Source of the DNA: Sporolactobacillus nakayamae
Lineage (GTDB): Bacteria > Bacillota > Bacilli > Bacillales > Sporolactobacillaceae
Length of the DNA stretch: 64,000 nt
Reading direction: 5' to 3'
NCBI RefSeq assembly: GCF_900113325.1
Contig: NZ_FOOY01000008.1
Location: 1-64,000 of the forward strand
Below, in pieces: positions 35,497 through 44,820 of the stretch (the first letter of the stretch is position 1; the number at the start of each line of letters is the position of its first letter). The notes under the pieces are model-generated. The model saw only the letters and a list, made by a program, of their open reading frames with translations. It had not been told where the DNA came from and searched no databases. Both the position numbers and the translations under genes were made by a program.

Positions 35497-36849
35497 TCAA
35501 CGTTCTCTTCTAAGCAGCTTGCCTTCTCCAGACTTCCCAACCACCGTTCTGTTTTCTGTAATCACTTGACCACGCAAAATTGTACAGATGGGCAGCCCCA
35601 CTCCTTTATAGCCAATAAAGGCGGATTGCTTATTTAAATAGGCTAACTGATCTTCTTTGATCTCCCACTCTATTTTGGGATCAACAAGAACAAAGTCAGC
35701 ATCATATCCTGGGGTTAGTTCGCCCTTTCGCTTACTAATGCCAAAGACTTCTGCAGGATTTCGAGACATCATTCTTGAGAGGATGGTTGGGGACCATCCT
35801 CTTTTCTTTATTTCGTGAAACATAACCTGCAAACTTGTCTGGACGCCACTAATCCCGCCCCATGCTTTAAAGGAACCTTCAGTTTCCGACTTCTCCTTCG
35901 GCGCACAGGGAGAATGGTCACTCGCGATTAAATCTAACGTACCGTCCTTCACATAATCCCAAAGACTCTCACTTGCCTCTTTACTTCTTAACGGAGGTGC
36001 GCATTTAAAATACATCCCTTTTTCAAGAAACTGTTTCGTATTGAAAACCAAGTAGTGCGGACACGTTTCAGCAGTAATCGGAACGCCTTCATACTTTGCG
36101 CGCTTGATGGCTTCAGCTACCAACGGATGTGACACATGGCAAATGTGCACGCGTGTGCCGATTTCACGTGACAGTTCGATGATTGATTGTACAGCAATTA
36201 ATTCAGCAACCACAGGTCGAGCCTGTAAGTAGTCTTCTCGCGATGTTTTCCCTTTCCTAACAGCAGTTGTTTCATTATAAGAAATGATGCCAAAGTCTTC
36301 ACAATGAAAACCGGCAAGTCCATTAAATTCTTTGATGATTTCTAGTCCTTTTCGGACTCTGCCATAATCAAGCGACGTATAATCGTTTGATACAGGAGCG
36401 AGGAATGATTTAAACGATGTCACTCCGCACTCATTTAATTCTCTGAGCTTGTCAAGATTGTCATTAATCATTCCGCCCCAGAATGCATAATCGATATATG
36501 CCTTTTTCTTTAACAACTGATGTTTTCGTTCAAAAATGGTTTGATCCGTTAATGCCGGTTCATTTTGAAGCGGCATATCGACAACCGTTGTTATTCCACC
36601 AAGCGCAGCAGCCTGCGTCGCATGAGAAAAATCTTCACGCCATTCAAAGCCAGGATCATTAAAATGCACATGTGCGTCAATCAGTCCTGGGAAAAGAAAG
36701 GCATGATCAGCATCAATGACTGAATGTGCAAGTTCGGTCGTATCCGCTGGCAGCAGCGCTCCGATCTTTTCCCCGCTCACCGCAACACTGCCTGAAAACA
36801 TACGCTCCGCTGTAACAATGTTTGCGTTTTTTATGATTAAATCAAACAA
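35497..36849 (-). CDS. Second allantoinase/hydantoinase-type cyclic amidohydrolase
   Basis: A 450-residue paralogue of AllB with all metal-site motifs: DAHVHFNDPGFEWRED, the lysine region TSFKSFLAP, ICHVSH, AETCPHYLVF and IASDHSPC. It could be an allantoinase with another specificity, or act on hydantoin, dihydropyrimidines or related ureides. The start is TTG at 36849, nine bases after GGGAG. It is the last gene of an operon with an SsuABC-type importer, with only 16 bases after the binding protein, which suggests the imported compound is its substrate. This pairing is inference. Confidence 0.82.
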   Translation of the reverse strand: MFDLIIKNANIVTAERMFSGSVAVSGEKIGALLPADTTELAHSVIDADHAFLFPGLIDAHVHFNDPGFEWREDFSHATQAAALGGITTVVDMPLQNEPALTDQTIFERKHQLLKKKAYIDYAFWGGMINDNLDKLRELNECGVTSFKSFLAPVSNDYTSLDYGRVRKGLEIIKEFNGLAGFHCEDFGIISYNETTAVRKGKTSREDYLQARPVVAELIAVQSIIELSREIGTRVHICHVSHPLVAEAIKRAKYEGVPITAETCPHYLVFNTKQFLEKGMYFKCAPPLRSKEASESLWDYVKDGTLDLIASDHSPCAPKEKSETEGSFKAWGGISGVQTSLQVMFHEIKKRGWSPTILSRMMSRNPAEVFGISKRKGELTPGYDADFVLVDPKIEWEIKEDQLAYLNKQSAFIGYKGVGLPICTILRGQVITENRTVVGKSGEGKLLRRER

Positions 36850-36865
36850 AGAGGGTCACTCCCGT

Positions 36866-37918
36866 TTATTCATTTACTTCAATTAATTTGTTGCCCACTT
36901 TTTTTAGCAAACTGGTTGAGGAATAACTGTTTAATGCCGGTACTTCTTTAATGTTTTTATTTGCCTTCATAAAATTCCCCATAACACTCGCACTGTCTGT
37001 AAAATCTTTGTTCCAAGCCATCGAATAATTATTTTTTGCCATGATTCTTTTTGCATCGCTCGTTGAAATTTTAATCTTTTTCGCAACTATTTCTGCAGCT
37101 TCATCCGGATGTTCATTAATAAATGCTGTAGCTTTATTTAACGCACGCAAAAATTTCACTGCTTGATCCGGATGCTCTTTATAAAACGTATCAGACACAG
37201 CCACGGTCATATAAAAGTTGAGCCAATTAACATCGCCTTGTTTATCTGGCAAATATGACTTCTTACCCGTAAACAGTATCTTTCCGCCGGCAGCAACAGC
37301 TTTTCCTACCCAAGGCTCCCATACGGCTATAGCGTCCACATTACCTTTTTCAAGAGCAGTCAACTGATCGGCGGCTTGTAGATTGACAAATTTGATTTTG
37401 TTGTAATCGACACCGAGTTCCTTGCACATACTCTGGATCGCGATGATGACTCCGGATCCGGTTGTGGCCCCAATTTTCAAATTTTCGAGATCTTTAGCAG
37501 ACTTTATTTTCAAACCTTTGCGTGCGACAACACTTTGTGTGTTCCCAGCATTAGCGAGCGGAGCAATTAATTTTGCGTTGACACCATTCGCCGCTACCGA
37601 AATATTATTGTAAATGGAGCCGAAAATCACTTGGGCGCTGCCGCTTGAAATAAGCGAAGCGTTCTGATCCGGACCAGCCATAAGATGGTTTTTAACCGCT
37701 AAGCCCTCTTCTTTAAAATAGCCTTTTTCTTGAGCGATGATTTGTTGTCCGGAAACTTGCGGATCAAGTTCGCCATACGCTTGAATGACATTTGATTTAT
37801 TACTTGATGAATTTTCCGATTTAGTTGACGATGAAGAGCATCCCGCCGTAAACACAGAGATTACGAGCAGCAATACAGCTACCAAGACGAATGATTTACG
37901 CTTCATAAATGATTTCAT
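36866..37918 (-). CDS. ABC transporter substrate-binding lipoprotein (SsuA/TauA/NMT1 type)
   Basis: A 350-residue lipoprotein: a basic start, a hydrophobic segment and the lipobox FTAGC near residue 27, then a Ser/Asn-rich linker. The mature part is a type II periplasmic-binding fold of the SsuA/ThiY/nitrate family, with QIIAQEKGYFKEEGL, KIGATTGSGVIIAIQ and VDAIAVWEPWVGKA. Ligands of this family include sulfonates, nitrate, pyrimidine precursors and ureides. The neighbouring amidohydrolase points to a cyclic ureide; this is inference. Two ATG codons at the start (37918 and 37906) are possible. Confidence 0.87.
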   Translation of the reverse strand: MKSFMKRKSFVLVAVLLLVISVFTAGCSSSSTKSENSSSNKSNVIQAYGELDPQVSGQQIIAQEKGYFKEEGLAVKNHLMAGPDQNASLISSGSAQVIFGSIYNNISVAANGVNAKLIAPLANAGNTQSVVARKGLKIKSAKDLENLKIGATTGSGVIIAIQSMCKELGVDYNKIKFVNLQAADQLTALEKGNVDAIAVWEPWVGKAVAAGGKILFTGKKSYLPDKQGDVNWLNFYMTVAVSDTFYKEHPDQAVKFLRALNKATAFINEHPDEAAEIVAKKIKISTSDAKRIMAKNNYSMAWNKDFTDSASVMGNFMKANKNIKEVPALNSYSSTSLLKKVGNKLIEVNE

Positions 37919-37950
37919 TGTTTGTGATTTCCTCTTTTCATGTTTTTATT

Positions 37951-38814
37951 TTAACGTTCAACCGCGCTTTGAATTCCATCCTTTCTCCACCGAAATAGAA
38001 CAGATTCCAAAAAGAGCAACATATAATTAAAGAGCGTATAGAGCAAGCCGATCAGCATACACGACATAAACATGTCATCTAACTTAAACCAGTTTCTTGC
38101 ATTCACAATAATAAAACCAAGTCCTTCACTTGATCCCATCATCTCAGCAACAATTAACGCACCAAAAGCAAGAGCAAGACTGATTCGCATTCCGACAAAA
38201 ACATTGGGAAGTGCTGCCCTTAAAATAACGCGGGTAAAGATTTGATAACGTGTTGCTCCTAACGTCATTGCGCTTCGGATCCATGTAGGATTGACATTTT
38301 TGATACCATCCATCGTATAAGTTGATACGGGTAAAAAAGTCGCATAGGCAATCAACATAACCTTCGACAGTTCACTAATTCCAAACCAAATCATAAAGAT
38401 TGGAAGAAAAGCGAACACGGGAATAGGACCCAGCATGTTGAGCACAGGACTAATCAAATCGTTTGATAATCTTGATTGACTCATCACAATGCCAAGAAGA
38501 ACACCGAAGAGCGAGCCAAGCGCAAATCCGGCCAACACTCGAGTGACGCTGGCTCCGATCGCTTGAATCAGCATCCCGTCGAGCAGATAGCCCCATGTTG
38601 TATGTAGAACAATCATTGGCGACGGAAAAAATTGAGGATTGAACCAAATAAAATATGCATTCATAGCACTGAAAAATTGCCAGAGCAAAAAGAATACGAT
38701 TAATGAAAGCGCCTGAACATATTTTGAATGATTCTTTCGACTTGCACGTTTACCAGACGGCATTGGTTTATTGACGACAGCTTGGATTGGGCTTTGCGTC
38801 AGTTCATCAATCAT
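37951..38814 (-). CDS. ABC transporter permease (SsuC/TauC type)
   Basis: A 287-residue inner-membrane permease with about six helices. The EAA loop that contacts the ATPase is visible as SAMTLGATRYQIFTRVILRAALPNVFVGMRIS, followed by ALAFGALIVAEMMGSSEGLGFIIVNA, both typical of the nitrate/sulfonate/taurine group. The N-terminal 30 residues are hydrophilic and basic. GGGGTG precedes the ATG. It lies between the ATPase and the binding protein in one operon. Confidence 0.9.
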   Translation of the reverse strand: MIDELTQSPIQAVVNKPMPSGKRASRKNHSKYVQALSLIVFFLLWQFFSAMNAYFIWFNPQFFPSPMIVLHTTWGYLLDGMLIQAIGASVTRVLAGFALGSLFGVLLGIVMSQSRLSNDLISPVLNMLGPIPVFAFLPIFMIWFGISELSKVMLIAYATFLPVSTYTMDGIKNVNPTWIRSAMTLGATRYQIFTRVILRAALPNVFVGMRISLALAFGALIVAEMMGSSEGLGFIIVNARNWFKLDDMFMSCMLIGLLYTLFNYMLLFLESVLFRWRKDGIQSAVER

Positions 38815-38860
38815 TGTGTCACCCCTAGTAGTTCTTATGATTCACACGATAATCAGCATA

Positions 38861-39607
38861 TCAATCCATGACAAGTTCATTTTGTTCAAACAATACTTTT
38901 TCGAATTTCTTTGTATAGTCAATGAACTGAGATGCATGAACGGAGCGCGGACGCTCCATTTCAATTTTTTCATCCATACAAATACTGCCTTCTTTTAATA
39001 CAATGACTCGATCTGCCAAGTAGACAGCCTCAGCAATGCTATGGGTAATAAATATGACTGTTTTTTTCGTCTCTTTCCAAATTCGCAGTATTTCAATTCT
39101 CATCTTTTCTCGAGTCATCGCATCAAGTGCGCCAAGGGGCTCATCCATCAAAAGCAGCTGCGGATTCGTAGCGAGCGCTCTTGCAATACCGACTCTCTGA
39201 GCCATGCCGCCGGATAGGCTGGAAGGATACGTTTTTTCATAGCCTTCAAGACCTACCATTCTAATCAAGCGTTTTGCGATACGATAGGCATCCTTATTTT
39301 TTAACGCTTTAGGGCCAAATGCGACATTATCTAAGATGTTATACCACGGAAACAGACCATGATCTTGAAACACAACGCCTCTTTGTGCCGAAGGTTTTGA
39401 AACAAGCTGTCCGTTGACGCTTATTTCACCCTTATCCGGTTTAATAAATCCCGCCAGCAAGTTTAACAAGGTCGATTTGCCACAACCGCTGTGACCGAGC
39501 ACACAAACAAATTCGTTTTCATTGATCTGAAAGCTCACATCATTTAGAACGTAGCTTCCGGAGTCACCATATGATTTAAAAAGATGATTCACATTAACGA
39601 ACGGCAC
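38861..39607 (-). CDS. ABC transporter ATP-binding protein (SsuB/TauB type)
   Basis: This 248-residue ATPase energises the adjacent permease. Walker A is GHSGCGKST near residue 40, the Q-loop is VFQDHGLFPWYNILDNVAFG, the signature is SLSGGMAQRVGIARALA, Walker B is LLLMDEPLGALDAMTR, and the switch histidine is in FITHSIAEA. All motifs are intact. The start is GTG at 39607, after a strong AAAGGAGG. It is the first gene of the four-gene importer/amidohydrolase operon; the promoter must lie in 39608-39800. Confidence 0.93.
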   Translation of the reverse strand: MPFVNVNHLFKSYGDSGSYVLNDVSFQINENEFVCVLGHSGCGKSTLLNLLAGFIKPDKGEISVNGQLVSKPSAQRGVVFQDHGLFPWYNILDNVAFGPKALKNKDAYRIAKRLIRMVGLEGYEKTYPSSLSGGMAQRVGIARALATNPQLLLMDEPLGALDAMTREKMRIEILRIWKETKKTVIFITHSIAEAVYLADRVIVLKEGSICMDEKIEMERPRSVHASQFIDYTKKFEKVLFEQNELVMD

Positions 39608-39807
39608 TTTTTTACCTCCTTTGGTTTAATTTTCCTTTTCAATTTTCATCACTCATATTCCTTGCTAATTATCTAACAAATCATAAATTAATAATAATTC
39701 TAATAGTATGGGCATGTCATTATACATAACATACAAAATATGAATATAATATTGTGTAACTTAAACATACATATAGTGTTAAATATTTTAACGATCGGTG
39801 ACATTAA

Positions 39808-39861
39808 AAAAGCCCATGAGCCAGCAGATCATTCATTCACTGCATACTCATAAGGCTTTAT
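39808..39861 (-). terminator. Terminator of the amidase gene
   Basis: AAGCC-ATGAG pairs with CTCAT-AGGCTT over a long loop and is followed on the minus strand by TTTTTT. Confidence 0.65.
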
Positions 39862-39882
39862 AATTATTTAGTATCAATAATG

Positions 39883-41052
39883 TTAGAAATAGTTTTTGAT
39901 ATATTGGAGCAGCTTTCTGTCCGTTGCATAACCTGAAACAAGGGACAAACCAATTGGACGGCCATGGTCATTGAGTGGAATGGTCACTTGCGGCAACCCA
40001 GACACGCCAGCAATACAGGTTAGTTTCATCGTTCGGGCACGTACTTTTTCGCTCTCTTCAAAACTAGCATCGCGCTTCGGTGCCGGTCCGTATGTAGTTG
40101 GAATGATCAGTACACCATCCGTGCCGAGAAACGCACGGATTTTTTCAGTAAACTGTTGTTTTAATTGTGAGGCGTGATGATAAGCTGCGTCCTTTTTCAT
40201 TTTTGAAGCTGCTATAAAGCGTCCGCCAACATCTTTCGCAAAGTGTGGATGATACTGTTCAATCCACTCTCCATGCGACTGCCAAGCTTCATAACCTTGT
40301 AAGATCCGAAAGGTTTCCGCAAGCTCAGCGGGCGTTGCTTCTGGAAGAGAAGCGGTTTCTAATTGCCCAGACAAAAAGTGTTCCTTGATAAACGCATGCA
40401 ATGCTCCTTGAGCAGACTCGGAATCAACTTGATCCCAAGCTTCGCTTAAAAGGTAGAAGCGCTGAAAGGGTGCCGTGGATTCTGATTCAGGAAGCAGACA
40501 TTTGCCCACCCGTTCGAGAACATCTGCATCCCGAGCCATCCAGCCAACTGTGTCAAAGCTTGGCGCAAGTGGAACAACACCTTCCAAGGATACGAGACCA
40601 TGCGACGGACGAATGCCAAACAAGCCGCAATATGCGGACGGTATGCGGACTGAACCGCCTGTATCGGTACCAATTGCAAAGTCGACCGCTCCGGATGATA
40701 CGGCAACCGTTGAGCCGCTTGACGATCCACCTGAGAAGGCATCAGGTACACGCGGATTAATCGTCGGCGGATAATGGATATTGTCTCCCTTGAGACTGTA
40801 CATTAGTTCATCCGTTACCGTCATGCCGCGCAAACTTGCTCCTTGATCCAACAGCCGATGAATAACCGGTGCATGCGCCTCTGCTGCCGAATGTGTTGTT
40901 TTCCAAAGCGGATTGCCCGCGCTGTTCACATGCCCTTTAACAGCAAAAATATCCTTGGCCGCGAACACCAACTCATTGAGCCGCCCGTTGCCTGTAGGCA
41001 GCACGTTCATCCCATCTCGTGTAAAAGCACCGAATGTTTCGTGTATGTCCAT
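39883..41052 (-). CDS. Amidase signature family hydrolase
   Basis: A 389-residue enzyme with a Ser-cisSer-Lys catalytic triad: the lysine in VFAAKDIFAVKG near residue 34, and the serines in DAFSGGSSSGSTVAVSSGAVDFAIGTDTGGSVRIPS (about residues 105-140), where the last motif includes the nucleophile. It is shorter than typical GatA-like amidases (about 470 residues). Substrate unknown; a role in releasing ammonia from a ureide breakdown product (allophanate- or oxalurate-like) would fit the location but is not shown by the sequence. ATG 41052 follows GGAGG by seven bases. It has its own terminator and lies upstream of the ABC importer operon. Confidence 0.85.
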   Translation of the reverse strand: MDIHETFGAFTRDGMNVLPTGNGRLNELVFAAKDIFAVKGHVNSAGNPLWKTTHSAAEAHAPVIHRLLDQGASLRGMTVTDELMYSLKGDNIHYPPTINPRVPDAFSGGSSSGSTVAVSSGAVDFAIGTDTGGSVRIPSAYCGLFGIRPSHGLVSLEGVVPLAPSFDTVGWMARDADVLERVGKCLLPESESTAPFQRFYLLSEAWDQVDSESAQGALHAFIKEHFLSGQLETASLPEATPAELAETFRILQGYEAWQSHGEWIEQYHPHFAKDVGGRFIAASKMKKDAAYHHASQLKQQFTEKIRAFLGTDGVLIIPTTYGPAPKRDASFEESEKVRARTMKLTCIAGVSGLPQVTIPLNDHGRPIGLSLVSGYATDRKLLQYIKNYF

Positions 41053-41181
41053 AATCAAGCCTCCTCAAAACAAAAAAAATCCATTATTATCAGAATAATA
41101 GAAAACAGACAACTTGTCATGATCTAAAATGAACAAACATGGCTGATTTTGATGGATAAAACGCACAGTATCTATTAATCT

Positions 41182-42651
41182 TTATTTTTCATTCCAAATG
41201 TCTTTGAGCGACCAAGACCTCAGATTTTGCACCTGTGCGCCGCCACCGCGAGCAAATAACTGCACGCCATGATTTTGTTCTCTCGGATAGATTCTGCTGG
41301 TCATGACTTTCTCGCCATCATTCACAAATATTTCCACTGAGGAACGATCCAAATAGATTCTGAATTTGAGAGTATCATGCTCAGGGAGTTTGGTACGCCG
41401 CGTGCCGCCTGGTCCGGCACCACCTTTTGATCGGTCCAGTGTCAGGACGCGACTCGCGGTTTCATACTGAATCACCGTCTCCTCTGTCTCTCCGCAGCGC
41501 AACTTAATGCCAAACTGATTAGCGTCCGATTTCTTGAGATCAAATAGCATCTCAAGCTCCATAAGTTCTTCGTTTAGTCGATGGAATGAACGGTTTTCTG
41601 AAATCAACAGTTCGCTCTCATGGACAAGCTCTCTTTTGCGGAGCTGCGTCAATTCAGGCACCGGGGTCATACGAATTTTACCATTCTCACTAAGATGCAG
41701 TTCGCGCGGCAAGGTCAGTGCGCCTGCCCATCCCTCAGCTTGTTCGGGCATAGGTGAGTCCCACATGTCCATCCAGCCAATCACAATTCGTCTGCCGGAG
41801 TTATCTTGAAAGGACTGTGCCGCGTAAAAGTCGTGCCCGTTATCCAATTCGGTAAAATCTCCGTAGTCGAATTGCATATGCTCATAATCAAAGTTCCCAA
41901 CAAAGTAGCCGGTTTGATGCAAATTTTGATATAGATCACCATCGGGTTCAATGCCTTGTGGTGAAATCATGAGTATATGCTTACCACCAAGCGCAAAGAA
42001 ATCCGGGCATTCCCACATATAACCCAATTTCCCGTCACTTTGTGCGAGGACACCGAGATAGGTCCAATTTTTCAGATTGCTCGAACGATACAGGACTACT
42101 TTTCCAATATGATCCTTGCATGTCCCGGCAATTAAATAGAAATGATCGCCTCTCCGCCACACCTTTGGATCGCGAAAATCACCAGATCCTTCTTTTGGAT
42201 GTGTGCCAATTATTGGATTATCCGGAGACTTTTCAAAATTGATCCCATCCCTGCTCGCAGCAAGACATTGAACTTGGTCGGAACTCTTTTTTGCAGCGTC
42301 AGCATAGCGATGCCCGGTATAGATTAAGCACACCTCACCTTCTTTTTCAATAGCGCTCCCAGAGAAACAACCGTCGCGATCACATGCGTCGCCAGGAGTT
42401 AGCGCGATGGGATAATGTTTCCAATTCACGAGATCACGACTCGCGACATGTCCCCAATGCATCGGCCCCCATTCAACACCATTTGGGTAATGCTGAAAAA
42501 AAACATGGTACATCCCTTTGTATTGTACAAGTCCATTGGGATCGTTTATCCATCCGGATGGTGCCATAATGTGATAGCCGAACCGCCATCTCCCCTTTCT
42601 TCGCGCTTCTCTATCAATCTCTCCGTTCATCCTGTGATGATCAAAAGCCAT
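41182..42651 (-). CDS. Sucrose-6-phosphate hydrolase / beta-fructofuranosidase (GH32)
   Basis: A 489-residue GH32 enzyme without signal peptide, so it probably acts on sucrose 6-phosphate or sucrose inside the cell. The three catalytic residues are visible: nucleophile Asp in GWINDPNG, stabilising Asp in DFRDPKVW, and acid/base Glu in MWECPDFF. The C-terminal beta-sandwich ends with DRSSVEIFVNDGEKVMTSRIYP. ATG 42651 (MAFDHHRMNG) follows GGAGTGAGATT; the frame is open for 26 more codons upstream but runs through the promoter region. No sucrose PTS gene or repressor gene is adjacent. Confidence 0.93.
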   Translation of the reverse strand: MAFDHHRMNGEIDREARRKGRWRFGYHIMAPSGWINDPNGLVQYKGMYHVFFQHYPNGVEWGPMHWGHVASRDLVNWKHYPIALTPGDACDRDGCFSGSAIEKEGEVCLIYTGHRYADAAKKSSDQVQCLAASRDGINFEKSPDNPIIGTHPKEGSGDFRDPKVWRRGDHFYLIAGTCKDHIGKVVLYRSSNLKNWTYLGVLAQSDGKLGYMWECPDFFALGGKHILMISPQGIEPDGDLYQNLHQTGYFVGNFDYEHMQFDYGDFTELDNGHDFYAAQSFQDNSGRRIVIGWMDMWDSPMPEQAEGWAGALTLPRELHLSENGKIRMTPVPELTQLRKRELVHESELLISENRSFHRLNEELMELEMLFDLKKSDANQFGIKLRCGETEETVIQYETASRVLTLDRSKGGAGPGGTRRTKLPEHDTLKFRIYLDRSSVEIFVNDGEKVMTSRIYPREQNHGVQLFARGGGAQVQNLRSWSLKDIWNEK

Positions 42652-42700
42652 AATCTCACTCCATTTCGTTTCAATAAATATGTGCTTACTATTGTGGGAT

Positions 42701-42718
42701 TTGTCAATCGGTTGACAA
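42701..42718 (-). promoter_or_regulatory. Palindromic operator overlapping the GH32 gene -35 box
   Basis: TTGTCAATCGGTTGACAA is a 7+7 palindrome about 50 bases upstream of the GH32 start. One half supplies TTGACA in the minus-strand direction, so a LacI-type repressor bound here would block RNA polymerase. The -10 box is not clear. Confidence 0.6.
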
Positions 42719-42957
42719 TGTGAATACACTTACTTCTCATATAATTATGCACACGTGTATCAGATATCGCTAGCTGATTTTACACTTCCCAATAATTTTC
42801 AATCACAAAAGAATGTATAGTCTGTTTCCTCAAGAGCTCATATTCGCTTTTATCCAAAAAGTTTCATACAATTGACACATATTACGTTTTTTATGAACTT
42901 AGTGATAACAGGGTGTAGAAGTTTTTACGCATTAATCCCATACAATCGGAGGAAAAA

Positions 42958-43953
42958 ATGAACAACGATTTGGACGCTCACAATCAGCCGCTCGCCATTA
43001 AAGCGACCGGTTTAGTCAAACGTTTTGGAAAACACCGCGCGGTAGACGGCATTGATTTAGCCATTCCGCAAGGCACGGTCTATGGTTTTCTCGGTCCAAA
43101 CGGCGCCGGAAAAACGACAACGATGAAAATGCTGGCCACCTTACTGAAGCCTGACGAGGGCAGTGCCCAAATTATGGGCCACGATCTGTTAAAAGAACCG
43201 GATGCCGTGCGTACATGTGTCAGTCTCACCGGACAGTTCGCTTCGGTTGATGAAGACTTAAACGGAATCGAAAATTTGATTCTGATCGCGCGACTGATGG
43301 GTTACCCTTCACGATCCGCGAAAAAAAGGGCTGCTGAACTTCTGGACGCATTCGGGTTACAAGACGCCGCAAAACGACAAGTAAAAAAATATTCAGGCGG
43401 TATGAGACGACGTCTGGATATTGCGGCCAGCATGATTGTACGGCCCGATCTGCTTTTCTTGGACGAACCGACAACTGGGCTTGATCCGCGCAGCCGCAAT
43501 CAAATTTGGGATATTGTGCGCGCACTCGTCACGACCGGTACAACCGTGCTGCTGACCACGCAGTATCTGGATGAAGCCGATCAACTTGCTGACCGGATCG
43601 CTGTCATCGATCATGGGAAAATTATCGCAGAAGGAACGAGCGGTGAACTCAAAGCTTCCGTCGGATCCGGCGTGCTTCACGTTCGACTTCTTGATCCATC
43701 GACGCGTGCCCAGGCGCAGCAGCTTCTCTCAGATGCGCTCAAAACGAAGGTGCGTCTATCCTCAGACTCTGCCACACTTTCTGCGCAGCTAACAGGAACA
43801 AAGGCCGCATCAAAAGCACTCGCCGCGCTCGACGCAAATCAAATTGACGTCAGTGAGTTCTCGCTCGGTCAGCCGAGCCTTGATGAAGTGTTCCTAACGT
43901 TAACCGGTAAACCGGCAGAAAATGAAACGCAGAAAGAAGGTGCGAAGTCATGA
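42958..43953 (+). CDS. DrrA-type ABC exporter ATPase
   Basis: A 331-residue ATP-binding subunit of the daunorubicin-resistance (DrrA) family of drug or lipid exporters. Walker [10 protein letters not shown] near residue 45, signature [13 protein letters not shown], Walker [17 protein letters not shown], and the H-loop region as [14 protein letters not shown]. The C-terminal 90 residues hold the family's DUF4162-like domain and end with [14 protein letters not shown], the conserved DrrA motif. GGAGG precedes the ATG. The stop overlaps the permease ATG in the sequence ATGA, so the pair is translationally coupled. Confidence 0.92.
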   Translation: MNNDLDAHNQPLAIKATGLVKRFGKHRAVDGIDLAIPQGTVYGFLGPNGAGKTTTMKMLATLLKPDEGSAQIMGHDLLKEPDAVRTCVSLTGQFASVDEDLNGIENLILIARLMGYPSRSAKKRAAELLDAFGLQDAAKRQVKKYSGGMRRRLDIAASMIVRPDLLFLDEPTTGLDPRSRNQIWDIVRALVTTGTTVLLTTQYLDEADQLADRIAVIDHGKIIAEGTSGELKASVGSGVLHVRLLDPSTRAQAQQLLSDALKTKVRLSSDSATLSAQLTGTKAASKALAALDANQIDVSEFSLGQPSLDEVFLTLTGKPAENETQKEGAKS

Positions 43954-44771
43954 GTGAAGAGCAGAATATGGCTAAAATGCGTGCCGCACTGGTTGAGCAA
44001 GTACGTCCGCCGCGTCCAAACGGAATAGCGACATCGCTCACCTTCGCTTGGCGCGCACTGTTGAAAATAAAATACGTACCGGAGCAGCTGCTCGACGTCA
44101 CTTTTTTCCCAGTAATGTTTACGCTAATGTTTACCTATTTATTCGGTGGCGCGCTCGCCGGATCAACAAGCGAGTACTTGCAGTTCTTAATACCCGGCAT
44201 TCTGGTACAGACGGTCATCTTTACCACGGTATATACCGGTGTTTCTCTGAATGATGATGTCTCCAAAGGAACATTCGACCGTTTTCGATCACTCCCTATT
44301 TGGAGCCCGTCGCCCTTGGTCGGCGCACTGATCGCAGATGCAGTACGTTACACCATTGCTTCAATTATTGTCATCGTCTTGGGGCTGATTCTTGGATTCC
44401 GGCCGACGGGAAGTATTCTTGAGATTGTCGCAAGTATCGTTCTTGTGCTGATCTTTGCGTTCAGCCTCTCTTGGATTTTCACAGTAATCGGGCTCATCCT
44501 ACAAACATCGAAAGCGGTGATGGGCATCAGCATGACATTTCTATTTCCGGTCACGTTTGCCAGCAATATTTTTGTTGATCCGGCGACGATGCCCGGCTGG
44601 CTGCGCGCGGCGGTCAACGCCAATCCGGTATCGATGCTAACCACCGCCATCCGCGGTTTAATGGGCGGTCGCGCTGCAGTTGCCGAAATCATCTGGGTAC
44701 TCATTGCCTCGGCAGTACTGATTCTCATATTTTCACCAGCCACCATGTATCTTTATCGAAACAAGCGATAA
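43950..44771 (+). CDS. DrrB-type ABC-2 exporter permease
   Basis: A 273-residue ABC-2 type permease with six predicted helices. The segment [21 protein letters not shown] and the family motif [33 protein letters not shown] mark the DrrB group; the C-terminal part contains [31 protein letters not shown]. With DrrA it forms an efflux pump of unknown substrate. It overlaps the ATPase gene by four bases and ends just before a strong bidirectional terminator. Confidence 0.92.
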   Translation: MSEEQNMAKMRAALVEQVRPPRPNGIATSLTFAWRALLKIKYVPEQLLDVTFFPVMFTLMFTYLFGGALAGSTSEYLQFLIPGILVQTVIFTTVYTGVSLNDDVSKGTFDRFRSLPIWSPSPLVGALIADAVRYTIASIIVIVLGLILGFRPTGSILEIVASIVLVLIFAFSLSWIFTVIGLILQTSKAVMGISMTFLFPVTFASNIFVDPATMPGWLRAAVNANPVSMLTTAIRGLMGGRAAVAEIIWVLIASAVLILIFSPATMYLYRNKR

Positions 44772-44781
44772 TGAAGCAGCA

Positions 44782-44819
44782 AAAAGGATGCGAAGCTATT
44801 TTTGAGCTCGCATCCTTTT
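44782..44819. terminator. Bidirectional terminator
   Basis: An 11-bp stem, AAAAGGATGCG with CGCATCCTTTT, serves both the DrrAB operon and the convergent MFS gene. Confidence 0.85.
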
Positions 44820-44820
44820 A

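Noticed and set aside
39608-39640. Possible PucR box before the ABC operon (CTTTGGTTTAA)
   Set aside because: It has one extra base compared with the PucR box as I remember it and overlaps the ribosome binding site, so it was not listed.
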